The position numbers and the translations under genes are program-made. A stretch of DNA of 64,000 nucleotides from DATCMH01 sp036563505 (GTDB lineage Bacteria > Pseudomonadota > Alphaproteobacteria > Rhizobiales > Beijerinckiaceae). The notes under the pieces are model-generated. The model was not told where the DNA came from and did not search any database. It was given only the letters and a program-made list of their open reading frames with translations. Below are positions 16,855 through 25,643 of this stretch, piece by piece. The stretch lies in assembly GCA_036563505.1 (NCBI GenBank), contig DATCMH010000022.1, positions 248,001 to 312,000 on the forward strand, read 5' to 3'. Within the stretch, counting starts at the first letter, position 1; the number at the start of each line of letters is the position of its first letter.

Positions 16855-17809
16855 GGATCCGCTCGGTCGCGGTCATCGGCGCCGGGATGGCGGGCGCAGC
16901 TGCCGCGCAGCAGCTCGCCGCCACGGGTCTTGACGTGCTTCTCGTCGACAAGGGCCGGGGCGTGGGCGGGCGCATGGCGACGCGCCGCTTGGGCGACGAT
17001 CTCAGTTTCGACCACGGGGCGCAGTACTTCACCGCCCGCGATCCGCGCTTCATTGCGCAGGTCGAGGCGTGGGTCGCCGCCGGCGCGGCGGCGCCCTGGG
17101 AGGCGGGGCCGGGCTGGTTCGTGGGCACCCCGGCGATGACCGCGCCCGCGCGGGCACTGACGCAGGGCCTCACCGTGCTCACCGGCTGCACCGTGGCAGG
17201 CCTCCACCGCGAGGCTGGCGCTTGGCGCCTTGCCGACGGAGCCGGGAGCCCGATCGCGGACGGGCGGACCTTCGACGCGCTCCTCGTCACCGCGCCCGCC
17301 CCGCAGGCGGCGGCACTGCTCGCGACGGCAGGCATCGACCTGCCCGACCTCACGCGGGTGCGCTACGCCCCGTGCTGGGCCTTGATGCTCGCCCACGACA
17401 GCCCGTCGCCCCTCACTGATGCGGCCCGGCGCGACCCAGACCCCGACGCCGCCCTCTCCTGGATCGCCCGGAACGACAGAAAGCCGGGCGGGCCGACGAG
17501 CCTGGCACCCTCGTGGCGCATGCTTCCCCGAGCTGGTCGCGGCGCCATCTCGAGCGCGACCCCGCCGAGGTCGCGGGCCTGCTTCAGGCCGAGCTCGCCC
17601 GGGTCGTCGGCGAGGCGCTGCCGCCCATCCGCTCCGCCGCGGCTCACCGCTGGCGCTACGCCCTCGTCGAGGAGGCGATCGGCGAGCCCTGCCTGTGGCG
17701 GCCCGAGATGGGCTTAGGCTTTGCCGGCGACGGCTGTCTCGGCGGGCGCGTCGAGGCAGCCTGTCTCAGCGGCGTGGCCCTCGCCGAGCAGGTGCTGTCC
17801 CATGCCTGA
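16848..17809 (+). pseudogene. FAD-dependent amine-oxidase-like oxidoreductase, frameshifted
   Basis: This would be a flavoprotein of about 320 residues in the renalase/NAD(P)-binding amine oxidase group. The N-terminal frame from the GTG at 16848 shows the dinucleotide fold VIGAGMAGAAAAQQLA, DKGRGVGGRMATRR and FDHGAQYFTAR. The family C-terminus (HASPSWSRRHLERDPAEV, then PCLWRPEMGLGFAGDGCLGG) continues in another frame from about 17490 to 17809. Restoring one G in the G-run near 17487 gives a continuous KPGRADEPGTLVAHASPSW join. This single-base loss is either a real inactivating mutation or a base-calling error in a homopolymer. The 3' end overlaps the DUF393 start by 8 bases. Confidence 0.85.
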
Positions 17810-18173
17810 ACCGACCTCACCGGACCTGACCGTCTACTACGACGGCACCTGCCCTCTGTGCCGGGCGGAGATCGACCATTACCGGCGCTGCGAGGGCGCG
17901 GAGCGCCTGGCCTTCGTCGACGTCGCGACCGAGGCCCCGGGCGAGGGCTTGAGCCGGGCGCAGGCACTCGCGCGCTTCCACGTGCGCGGGCCCGACGGCT
18001 CCCTCGTGTCGGGCGCGGCCGCCTTCGCCCGGCTCTGGCGCGGACTGCCGCGCTGGCGCTGGGCAGGACGCCTCGTCGCGGCGCCACTCGTCTTGCCGCT
18101 CGCGGAACTGGCCTACAAGGCCTCGCTGCCCCTGCGGCCCCGCCTTGCCCGGCTGCTGCGGCGCTCGCGGTGA
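17802..18173 (+). CDS. DUF393 thiol-disulfide oxidoreductase-like protein
   Basis: This is a 123-residue DUF393 (YuxK-like) protein with a thioredoxin-like dithiol motif, VYYDGTCPLCRAEIDHYRR (CPLC), and a helical C-terminus with a hydrophobic stretch (RLVAAPLVLPLAELAYKA). It likely performs or senses thiol-disulfide exchange, but no substrate is known for the family. The ATG at 17802 overlaps the end of the FAD oxidoreductase by 8 bases, so it belongs to the DUF427/FAD/DUF393 transcript. It ends 10 bases before the convergent pheA stop. Confidence 0.88.
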   Translation: MPEPTSPDLTVYYDGTCPLCRAEIDHYRRCEGAERLAFVDVATEAPGEGLSRAQALARFHVRGPDGSLVSGAAAFARLWRGLPRWRWAGRLVAAPLVLPLAELAYKASLPLRPRLARLLRRSR

Positions 18174-18183
18174 GGGGGCTTCC

Positions 18184-19035
18184 CTACTCCGCCGCCTCGC
18201 GCTGGCTCTCGCGGAAGGGATGGGCCGGGTAGACGCCCAGCACCCGCACGTCGCGGGAGAAGAAGGCGAGCTCTTCCAGGGCGCGCCGCAGGTTGAGGTC
18301 CTCGGGGTGGCCGTCGACCTCGGCGTAGAATTGCGTCGCGGTGAAGCGGCCCTCGAGCATGTAGCTCTCGAGCTTCGTCATGTTGACGCCGTTGGTGGCG
18401 AAACCCCCGAGCGCCTTGTAGAGCGCCGCGGGCAGGTTGCGCACGCGGAAGACGAAGCTCGTCACGAGCCCGGCGCCGGCCTCCGCCCAGCGCGGGGTCT
18501 TGGAGAGGATGACGAAGCGCGTGGTGTTGTGCGCCTCGTCCTCCACGTCCTCCGCGAGGATCTTGAGGCCGTAGATCGGGGCGGCGAGGCGCGGGGCAAG
18601 CGACGCCCGCGTCGGGTCGCCGGATTCCGCGACCTCGCGCGCCGAGCCCGCGGTGTCGCCGGCGACTTGGGCCTTCAACCCAAGCTTACGGATGATCTTG
18701 CGGCACTGGCCGAGCGCGTGGACGTGGCTGTGCACGGAGCGGATCGTGCCGAGGTCGGCGTTCGGCAGCGCCATGAGCTGGAAGTGAATGGGGAGGAAAT
18801 GCTCCCCGACGATGTGGAGCCCCGAGGTCGGCAGGAGGTGGTGGATGTCGGCGACGCGCCCCGCGATCGAGTTCTCGATCGGGATCATGGCGAGCTCCGC
18901 CGTCCCGTCCGACACCGCCGCGAAGGCGTCCTCGAAGGTGGGGCAGGGCAAGGGCGTCCAGCCCGGATAGGCCTCGTCGCAGGCGATGTGCGAGTTGGCG
19001 CCGGGCTCGCCCTGGAAGGAGATCATGGCCGTCAT
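18184..19035 (-). CDS. pheA: prephenate dehydratase
   Basis: This 283-residue enzyme converts prephenate to phenylpyruvate in phenylalanine synthesis. The catalytic domain (residues about 4-180) shows ISFQGEPGANSH, IPIENSIAGRV and the NTTRF motif near its end. A C-terminal ACT domain (about 195-275) begins VTSFVFRVRNLPAALYKAL and contains TKLESYMLEG, where enteric enzymes have ESRP, the phenylalanine-binding site. It lacks a chorismate mutase domain. The ATG at 19035 overlaps the kdsB stop by four bases; an ATG three codons later is the alternative. It is the second gene of a kdsB-pheA pair. Confidence 0.95.
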   Translation of the reverse strand: MTAMISFQGEPGANSHIACDEAYPGWTPLPCPTFEDAFAAVSDGTAELAMIPIENSIAGRVADIHHLLPTSGLHIVGEHFLPIHFQLMALPNADLGTIRSVHSHVHALGQCRKIIRKLGLKAQVAGDTAGSAREVAESGDPTRASLAPRLAAPIYGLKILAEDVEDEAHNTTRFVILSKTPRWAEAGAGLVTSFVFRVRNLPAALYKALGGFATNGVNMTKLESYMLEGRFTATQFYAEVDGHPEDLNLRRALEELAFFSRDVRVLGVYPAHPFRESQREAAE

Positions 19036-19772
19036 GCGAGCCTCCGCGAGAGGATGCGGCGCGCCTCTTCGAGCTGTTCCGGCGTATCGACGCCGAAAGG
19101 CGCGTCGTCCACGAGCACCGCGTCGATGCGCATCCCGGCCTCGAGCGCGCGCAGTTGCTCCAGGCGCTCGCGCCGCTCGAGCGGGGAGGGCGGGAGGGCG
19201 ACGAAGCGGGCGAGCGCCCGGCGGCGATAGGCGTAGACGCCGATGTGGTGCAGGAGCGGCCCTTCCCCGGTCGGGGCGGTGGCGCGGGTGAAGTAGAGCG
19301 CCCGGAAGCGGCCCGGCGTGATCTCGGTGCCGACCATCTTCACCACGTTCGGGTTGTCGCGCTCCTCCGCCGTATGCACGGGGCAAACGAGGGTCGCGAT
19401 GTCGACGGCGGCGTCCATGAGCGGCGAGATGGAGGCTGCGATCGAGCCCGGGTCGATGGTGGGAAAGTCGCCCTGCACGTTGACGACCACGTCGTGGCGC
19501 CCGTCCGGGTCGAGGCATTCGATGGCCTCGTGGATGCGGTCGGAGCCCGAGGGGTGGTCGGTGCGGGTCATGACGGCCCGACCGCCCGCGGCCTCGACGG
19601 CGGCGGCGATGGCGGGCGCGTCGGTGGCGACGGCCACGGGCCCGATCCCCGCTTCCGTGGCGCGCCGCCACACCTGGACGATCATCGGCTCGCCGCCGAT
19701 CTCGGCCAGCGGCTTCATCGGCAGTCGCGTGGCGGCCAGGCGCGCAGGGATGAGGATCAGGGGATCGGACAC
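19032..19772 (-). CDS. kdsB: 3-deoxy-manno-octulosonate cytidylyltransferase
   Basis: This enzyme activates KDO as CMP-KDO for lipopolysaccharide inner-core synthesis in the cytoplasm. Visible motifs are LILIPARLAATRLPMKPLAEI (nucleotide loop), MTRTDHPSGSDRI and VVNVQGDFPTI (metal-binding aspartate), then HHIGVYAYRRRAL and EQLRALEAGMRI. The GTG at 19772 gives 246 residues, the usual family length; a GTG at 19829 would add 19 proline- and arginine-rich residues. It overlaps pheA by four bases and is divergent from the cytochrome c gene, with about 245 bases between them. I see no gene in that gap. Confidence 0.95.
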   Translation of the reverse strand: MSDPLILIPARLAATRLPMKPLAEIGGEPMIVQVWRRATEAGIGPVAVATDAPAIAAAVEAAGGRAVMTRTDHPSGSDRIHEAIECLDPDGRHDVVVNVQGDFPTIDPGSIAASISPLMDAAVDIATLVCPVHTAEERDNPNVVKMVGTEITPGRFRALYFTRATAPTGEGPLLHHIGVYAYRRRALARFVALPPSPLERRERLEQLRALEAGMRIDAVLVDDAPFGVDTPEQLEEARRILSRRLA

Positions 19773-20018
19773 GGGCGGAGGACGGGGTGCGGGACGGGGC
19801 GAACGCGGGGCATGTAGCAGCGCGCTCACCCCTTGTCAGGCCCTGCCATCCGCCCCGGTGATGCGACGAGAAGGCGAGGCCTGAACCCCTTGTCGAGGGC
19901 GGGCGAAAGCGGCTAAGCAACCGCCGCCGTGGCCCCGCGTCCTGCGGAGGCCGCCACCTTGTCTGAAGTGTCGTTGGAACGCGTCCGCCCGGGCCGGCGG
20001 AGGAGACCTGAGCTTCCC

Positions 20019-20561
20019 ATGAATATCGAGACCAACAAGATCGCGGGCGCCGTCTTCGGCACGCTCCTCTTCGTGGTCGGCGTCAACGTCGCCTCCAGCG
20101 TCGTGTTCTCCCCCAAGAAGGCGGGCGACGCGGGCTACGCGCTGCCGGTGCCGCAGGAAGAGCCCGCCGGCGGTGCCGGGGCGCAGGCCCAGGCCGCGGT
20201 CGAGCCCCTGCCCGTGCTGCTCGCGAGCGCCGACGTGAACAAGGGCCAGTCCGCGGCGCGCAAATGCGCGGCCTGCCACAGCTTCGAGAAGGGCGGCCCC
20301 AACAAGGTGGGTCCCAACCTCTACGGCGTGATCGGCGCCGTCAAAGGCCATATCCCGAACTTCAACTACTCCGCCGCGCTCAAGGGCAAGGGCGGCGAGT
20401 GGGGCTACGAGGACATCAACCAGTTCCTGATCAACCCGAAGGGTTACATCCCGGGCACGATCATGGCCTTCGCCGGCGTCCCCTCCGCCAACGAGCGCGC
20501 TGACATCATCGCCTATCTGCGCAGCCTCAACGACAACCCGCCGCCCCTGCCGGCGCCCTGA
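20019..20561 (+). CDS. membrane-anchored class I cytochrome c (CycM-like)
   Basis: This is a 180-residue c-type cytochrome held by an uncleaved N-terminal helix (residues about 8-31, IAGAVFGTLLFVVGVNVASS). A 40-residue alanine- and proline-rich linker leads to one haem domain. The haem site is CAACH at residues 83-87 and the distal methionine is in IPGTIMAFAGV. The overall plan matches CycM/cytochrome c552 proteins, which carry electrons from the bc1 complex to aa3-type oxidases in alphaproteobacteria. The ATG at 20019 lies behind a GGAGGAGA stretch about 15 bases upstream. A terminator-like hairpin follows the gene. Confidence 0.92.
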   Translation: MNIETNKIAGAVFGTLLFVVGVNVASSVVFSPKKAGDAGYALPVPQEEPAGGAGAQAQAAVEPLPVLLASADVNKGQSAARKCAACHSFEKGGPNKVGPNLYGVIGAVKGHIPNFNYSAALKGKGGEWGYEDINQFLINPKGYIPGTIMAFAGVPSANERADIIAYLRSLNDNPPPLPAP

Positions 20562-20606
20562 TCCGAGCCGCCGCCGCTTCGGGCGCGACATCGCGAACGT
20601 GATCGA

Positions 20607-20628
20607 GGCCGGGCCATGCCCGGCCTTT
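20607..20628 (+). terminator. Rho-independent-like terminator after cytochrome c
   Basis: An 8-base perfect stem (GGCCGGGC / GCCCGGCC) with a 3-base loop is followed directly by TTT. It lies 46 bases after the cytochrome c stop and before the peptide transporter operon. Confidence 0.65.
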
Positions 20629-20723
20629 CGCTTGGACCCCGACCGCGAAGCGGCCATACTCGGCCTCCAGACAGCGACGCATGCCGGGCGCCGCGGCGCC
20701 CTTGCCTTGCCGGGAGACCTTGC

Positions 20724-22568
20724 TTGCTCCGACGCCTGATCCTCGCCGCCTGCCTCGCCGCGACCCCAGCGCTCGCGCAGGAGGCCTCGCCCTGGCGCCA
20801 CGGGCTCTCCCTGATGGGCGAGCTGAAGTACCCCGCCGACTTCCCGCATTTCGCCTATGTCGACCCGAACGCCCCGAAGGGCGGCATGGTGCGGCTCGGC
20901 GCTCAGGGCAGTTTCGACAACTTCAATCTCTTCGTCGCGGGCGTGAAGGGCGACCTCGCCGACGGTGTGGCGACCTACGTCTTCGACACGCTCATGACCG
21001 AGTCGCAGGACGAGGTCGGCACGGAGTACGGCGTCATCGCAGAGGCGGTGCGCTACCCGGCCGATTACACCTCCGCCACCTACCGCCTGCGGGCGGAGGC
21101 GCGCTTCCACGACGGCAAACCGGTGACGCCGGCCGACGTGATCTTCTCGTTCGAGACCCTGAAGGCCAATTCGCCGCAATACGCGTTCTACTACAAGAAC
21201 GTCGTCAAGGCGGAGGCGACGGGCGAGCGGGAGGTGACCTTCACCTTCTCCGAGGCCGGCAACCGCGAACTGCCCCAGATCGTCGGCCAGATCCCCGTGC
21301 TGCCCAAGCACTGGTGGGAAGGCAAGACGCCGGACGGGCGCCAGCGGGACGTGACGCAAACGACGCTCGAGCCGCCCCTCGGCTCCGGACCTTATCGCGT
21401 GAAAAGCTTCGATGCCGGGCGCACCATCGTGCTCGAGCGCGTCAAGGACTACTGGGGCCGCGACCTGCCCGTGAACCGCGGCCGGTACAATTTCGACGAG
21501 ATCCGCACCGAGTATTTCCGCGACGCCACCGTGCTCGTCGAAGCCTTCAAGGGCGACCAGTACGATTTTCGCGCAGAGAACAGCGCGCGCAATTGGTCGA
21601 CCGCTTACGACTTCCCGGCGTTGCGCGAAGGCCGTGTCGTCAAGGAGGAGTTCCCGCTGCGCTCCGTCGGCGTCATGCAGGCCTTCGTCTTCAACCTTCG
21701 CCGGGAGCGGTTCAAGGACGAGCGGGTGCGCCGCGCCTTCAACCTCGCCTTCGACTTCGAGGAGATCAACCGCACCCTGTTCTACGGCCTCTACAGCCGC
21801 ATCGACTCCTACTTCTCCGGCACGGAGCTCGCCTCGTCGGGCCTGCCCGAGGGACGGGAGAAGGCGATTTTGCAGGAGCTCGGCGAGCAGGTGCCGGCCT
21901 CGGTCTTCACGACGCCTTACACCAACCCGGTGAACGGTGGATCGGAGGCCGTGCGCAACAACCTGCGGGAGGCGGTGCGGCTTCTCACGGAAGCCGGCTA
22001 CGAGCTGAAAGGGCGCCAACTCGTGAAGAAGGGCTCGAACGAGCCTTTCGTCATCGAGTTCCTCGGCTTCGACCAGAGCACGGAGCGTTACGTGCTGCCC
22101 TACCGCCAGGCGCTGGAGCGGATCGGCATCGGCGTGAACCTGCGCATCGTCGACCCGGCGCAGTTCCAGAACAGGCTCCGCAGCTTCGATTTCGACATGA
22201 CGACGACGGTTTGGGCGCAGAGCATGTCGCCGGGCAACGAGCAGCGCGATTACTGGGGCTCGGCGGCCGCGGACCGGCCGGGCTCGCGCAACCTCGCCGG
22301 CATCAAGGATCCCGCCATCGACCGGCTGATCGAGAAGATCGTCTTCGCCAAGGATCGCGAGGAACTCGTTGCCACGACCAAGGCCCTCGACCGCGTCCTG
22401 CTCGCGCACAATTACGTCGTGCCGCAATGGACCTCGCGGGTGACGCGCACGGTGCGCTGGAACCGCTTCGGCCGGCCGGCCGCCTTGCCGGCTTACGGCG
22501 GCTCGGGCTTCCCCTCGATCTGGTGGTATGACCCGGCCCTCGCCCAGAAGGCGGGGACGGCGCGATGA
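20724..22568 (+). CDS. peptide ABC transporter binding protein, YejA-like (first copy)
   Basis: This is a family-5 extracellular binding protein of about 614 residues, longer than DppA and typical of YejA, the receptor of the YejABEF peptide transporter. The TTG at 20724 gives a clean signal peptide (LRRLILAACLAATPALAQ) behind GGGAGA; the upstream ATG at 20616 would add 36 unlikely residues. Landmarks are PADFPHFAYVDPNAPKGG, ARFHDGKPVTPADVIFSFET, GSGPYRVKSFDAGR and the C-terminal GGSGFPSIWWYDP. It overlaps the second copy by four bases (ATGA). It would bind peptides in the periplasm and deliver them to the two permeases downstream. Confidence 0.92.
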   Translation: MLRRLILAACLAATPALAQEASPWRHGLSLMGELKYPADFPHFAYVDPNAPKGGMVRLGAQGSFDNFNLFVAGVKGDLADGVATYVFDTLMTESQDEVGTEYGVIAEAVRYPADYTSATYRLRAEARFHDGKPVTPADVIFSFETLKANSPQYAFYYKNVVKAEATGEREVTFTFSEAGNRELPQIVGQIPVLPKHWWEGKTPDGRQRDVTQTTLEPPLGSGPYRVKSFDAGRTIVLERVKDYWGRDLPVNRGRYNFDEIRTEYFRDATVLVEAFKGDQYDFRAENSARNWSTAYDFPALREGRVVKEEFPLRSVGVMQAFVFNLRRERFKDERVRRAFNLAFDFEEINRTLFYGLYSRIDSYFSGTELASSGLPEGREKAILQELGEQVPASVFTTPYTNPVNGGSEAVRNNLREAVRLLTEAGYELKGRQLVKKGSNEPFVIEFLGFDQSTERYVLPYRQALERIGIGVNLRIVDPAQFQNRLRSFDFDMTTTVWAQSMSPGNEQRDYWGSAAADRPGSRNLAGIKDPAIDRLIEKIVFAKDREELVATTKALDRVLLAHNYVVPQWTSRVTRTVRWNRFGRPAALPAYGGSGFPSIWWYDPALAQKAGTAR

Positions 22569-24424
22569 GCGGGCCGACCCGGCGCACCCTCCTTCGCGCG
22601 GGCGCGGCGCTCGGGGTCGCGGCCGCGCTGCCTGTCCGCGGCTTCGCGCAAGCCGAGACGGAGAGCCACGGCCTCTCCACCTTCGGCGACCTCAAATACA
22701 GGGCCGACTTCCGCCGCTTCGACTACGCGAACCCGAACGCGCCGAAGGGCGGGGCGATCTCGCTGCAGATCTCCTCGACCACCGGCAACCAGGCCTTCGA
22801 CACCTTCAACACCCTCAACGTCTACGTCCTCAAAGGCGACGGGGCAGCGGGTGTGCCGCTCACCTTCGACAGCCTCATGGTCCGGGCGCTCGACGAGCCG
22901 GACGCCCTCTACGGCCTCGTCGCCCGGGGCGTGCGGGCGAGCGCCGACGGGCTCACCTACCGCTTCCTGCTGCGCCCGGAGGCGCGCTTCCACGACGGCT
23001 CGCGGCTGACGGCGCGGGACGTCGCCTTCTCGCTCAACGCCGTCAAGACCAAGGGCCACCCGCGCCTGTCCCAGACCCTGCGCCTGATGACCGGCGTCGA
23101 GGCCGAGGGGAGCGACGTGGTCAAAGTGACCTTCTCGCCCGAGCGCGGCCGTGACCTGCCCCTCGTCGTCGCGGCCCTGCCGATCTTCTCCGAAAGCTAC
23201 TGGCGCGACCGCAATTTCGAGGAATCGACCCTCGAAGCGCCCCTCGGCTCCGGCCCCTACAAGGTCGGCCGCTTCGAGGCGGGGCGCTTCATCGAACTCG
23301 ACCGGGTGCCGGATTACTGGGCGAAGGACCTGCCCGTCACGGCGGGCTACCACAACTTCGACCGCATCCGCTACGAGTATTTCCGCGACCGGCAGGTGGC
23401 CCTCGAAGCCTTCAAGGCCGGCGCCTTCACCTACCGGGAGGAGTTCACCTCCCGCGATTGGGTTCACGGCTACGACTTCCCGGCCGCCCGGGAGGGCAAG
23501 GTGCGCCGCGAGGTGCTGGCAGACGCGACGCCGTCGGGCACGCAGGGTTGGTTCTTCAACACGCGGCGGGACAAGTTCAAGGACCCCAGGGTTCGGGAGG
23601 CCATCGGGCTCGTCTTCGACTTCGAGTGGACGAACACCAATCTGATGTTCGGCACCTACCAGCGCACGGCCTCGTTCTTCGAGAACTCGGACCTGAAGGC
23701 GGAAGGGCGCCCCGGCCCGGACGAGCTCGCGCTGCTCGAGCCGTTCCGCGGCAAGGTGCCGGACGAGGTGTTCGGCGAGCCTTATTCCCCGCCGCGCTCG
23801 GACGGCTCGGGACAGGACCGGGCGCTCCTGCGCCGCGCCGACCAGCTCCTGCGCGAGGCGGGCTGCAAGCGGGACGGCAACGTCATGCGCCTGCCCAACG
23901 GCCAGCCGCTCGAGATCGAGTTCATCGATTATTCTCCGGCCCTCCAGCCGCACACCCAGCCCTTCATCAAGAATCTCGGCCTCGTCGGCATCCAGGCCCG
24001 CTCGCGGCTCGTCGACGCCGCGCAGTACCAGGCCCGGGTCAAGGACTTCGACTTCGACGTGACCTCGACGCGCTTCTCCGGCGGCCCGACGCCGGGCGAG
24101 GCCCTGCGCGAGGTCTATTCGTCGCGCAGCGCCGCCGCGAAGGGCTCCTCGAACCTCGCGGGCATCAGCGATCCGGCGATCGATGCGTTGCTCGAACGCG
24201 TCGTCCAGGCCAAGAGCAGCGACGAGCTGCGCACCGCCTGCAAGGCCCTCGACCGGGTGCTCCGGGCTGGGCGCTACTGGGTGCCGATGTGGTACTCCGC
24301 GTCCCATCGCGTCGCGACCTGGGACGTCTTCGGCCGTCCGGACCCCCTGCCGCGCTACGATCTCGGCGTTCCGACCCTGTGGTGGTACGACGCCGAGAAG
24401 GCGAAACGGATCGGGCGGGCGTGA
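22565..24424 (+). CDS. peptide ABC transporter binding protein, YejA-like (second copy)
   Basis: This is a 619-residue paralogue of the preceding gene in the same operon. It keeps the same landmarks (FDYANPNAPKGGAISL, ARFHDGSRLTARDVAFSLN, GSGPYKVGRFEAGR, VPTLWWYD). Its leader differs: RRTLLRAGAALGVAAALPV resembles a twin-arginine or lipid-rich signal, whereas the first copy has a plain Sec leader. Two receptors feeding one permease pair would widen substrate range. The gene is followed by about 105 bases without a gene before the first permease. Its start overlaps the stop of the first copy. Confidence 0.92.
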   Translation: MSGPTRRTLLRAGAALGVAAALPVRGFAQAETESHGLSTFGDLKYRADFRRFDYANPNAPKGGAISLQISSTTGNQAFDTFNTLNVYVLKGDGAAGVPLTFDSLMVRALDEPDALYGLVARGVRASADGLTYRFLLRPEARFHDGSRLTARDVAFSLNAVKTKGHPRLSQTLRLMTGVEAEGSDVVKVTFSPERGRDLPLVVAALPIFSESYWRDRNFEESTLEAPLGSGPYKVGRFEAGRFIELDRVPDYWAKDLPVTAGYHNFDRIRYEYFRDRQVALEAFKAGAFTYREEFTSRDWVHGYDFPAAREGKVRREVLADATPSGTQGWFFNTRRDKFKDPRVREAIGLVFDFEWTNTNLMFGTYQRTASFFENSDLKAEGRPGPDELALLEPFRGKVPDEVFGEPYSPPRSDGSGQDRALLRRADQLLREAGCKRDGNVMRLPNGQPLEIEFIDYSPALQPHTQPFIKNLGLVGIQARSRLVDAAQYQARVKDFDFDVTSTRFSGGPTPGEALREVYSSRSAAAKGSSNLAGISDPAIDALLERVVQAKSSDELRTACKALDRVLRAGRYWVPMWYSASHRVATWDVFGRPDPLPRYDLGVPTLWWYDAEKAKRIGRA

Positions 24425-24529
24425 TGCTTCGCATCGATCGCGATCGGCTTTCCGGCTCTTCGTCCGCCGCGAGCGGGGGCACGGGACCGGGTTTTGCCCG
24501 TTCCCCGAAGGTGTGAAACAAGGCGTCCG

Positions 24530-25639
24530 ATGCTTGCCTACATCTCCCGACGCCTGCTCCTGATGATCCCGACCCTGCTCGGGATCATGCTCGTGTCCTT
24601 CGTGATCGTGCAGTTCGCCCCCGGCGGGCCGGTAGAGCGCATCATCGCGCAGCTCCAGGGCCAGGACACCGGTGCCTCGTCCCGGGTCTCAGGGGGCGGG
24701 GGCGATGTCGGCGGCGGAGGCGCGCAGCCCGGCGGCGGCGGGGACGCCTCCTCCTCGCGCTACCGCGGCGCGCAGGGCCTCGACCCGCAGTTCATCCGCC
24801 AGCTCGAGCAGCAGTTCGGCTTCGACAAGCCCGCCCACGAGCGCTTCCTGAAGATGCTCTGGGACTACGCCCGCTTCGACTTCGGCAAGAGCTATTTCCG
24901 CGACGTCTCGGTGCTGCAGCTCATCAAGGAGAAGCTGCCCGTTTCGATCACGCTGGGCCTGTGGATGACGCTCCTGTCCTACGCCATCTCCATCCCTCTC
25001 GGGATCCGGAAGGCGGTGCGGGACGGATCGGCCTTCGACGTCTGGACCTCGGCCGTGGTCATCATCGGTTACGCGATCCCGGGCTTCCTCTTCGCGATCC
25101 TGCTCATCGTGCTCTTCGCCGGCGGCTCGTTCTTCCAGATTTTTCCCCTGCGCGGCCTGACTTCGGAGAACTGGAACGAGCTCTCGCTTGGGGCTAAGGC
25201 GCTCGACTATCTCTGGCACATCGCCCTGCCCATCACCGCCATGGCGCTCGGGGCCTTCGCCACCGCGACGCTTCTGACGAAGAACTCCTTCCTCGACGAG
25301 ATCCGCAAGCAGTACGTGCTCACCGCCCGCATGAAGGGCCTCTCCGAGCGCCAGGTGCTCTACGGGCACGTCTTCCGCAACGCGATGCTGATCGTCATCG
25401 CGGGCTTCCCCGGCGCCTTCATCCACGCCTTCTTCGCCGGCTCGCTCCTCATCGAGACGATCTTCTCGCTGGACGGCCTCGGGCTCCTGTCCTTCGAATC
25501 GATCGTCAACCGCGACTACCCGGTGGTCTTCGCCAACCTCTACATCTTCTCCCTCGTCGGCCTCGTGGTGAACCTCGTTTCGGACCTCACTTACACCTGG
25601 ATCGATCCGCGCATCGATTTCGAGACCCGGGAGGCGTGA
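24530..25639 (+). CDS. yejB: peptide ABC transporter permease, YejB-like
   Basis: This is a 369-residue inner-membrane permease of the DppB type. It opens with YISRRLLLMIPTLLGIMLVSF (helix 1) and has a glycine- and serine-rich periplasmic insert at residues about 45-80 that is longer than usual. The rest is a standard BPD_transp_1 core, with the coupling motif around RNAMLIVIAGFPGAFIHAFF. The C-terminal VNLVSDLTYTWIDPRIDF is typical of DppB/YejB. The ATG at 24530 was chosen because an upstream in-frame start would precede helix 1 by 12 unrelated residues. It forms a heterodimer with YejE. Confidence 0.93.
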   Translation: MLAYISRRLLLMIPTLLGIMLVSFVIVQFAPGGPVERIIAQLQGQDTGASSRVSGGGGDVGGGGAQPGGGGDASSSRYRGAQGLDPQFIRQLEQQFGFDKPAHERFLKMLWDYARFDFGKSYFRDVSVLQLIKEKLPVSITLGLWMTLLSYAISIPLGIRKAVRDGSAFDVWTSAVVIIGYAIPGFLFAILLIVLFAGGSFFQIFPLRGLTSENWNELSLGAKALDYLWHIALPITAMALGAFATATLLTKNSFLDEIRKQYVLTARMKGLSERQVLYGHVFRNAMLIVIAGFPGAFIHAFFAGSLLIETIFSLDGLGLLSFESIVNRDYPVVFANLYIFSLVGLVVNLVSDLTYTWIDPRIDFETREA

Positions 25640-25643
25640 GGGC

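Noticed and set aside
19836..22427. 863-codon open frame on the reverse strand
   Set aside because: It is antisense to the cytochrome c and first YejA genes, which have clear motifs; the translated content is low-complexity and matches no family.
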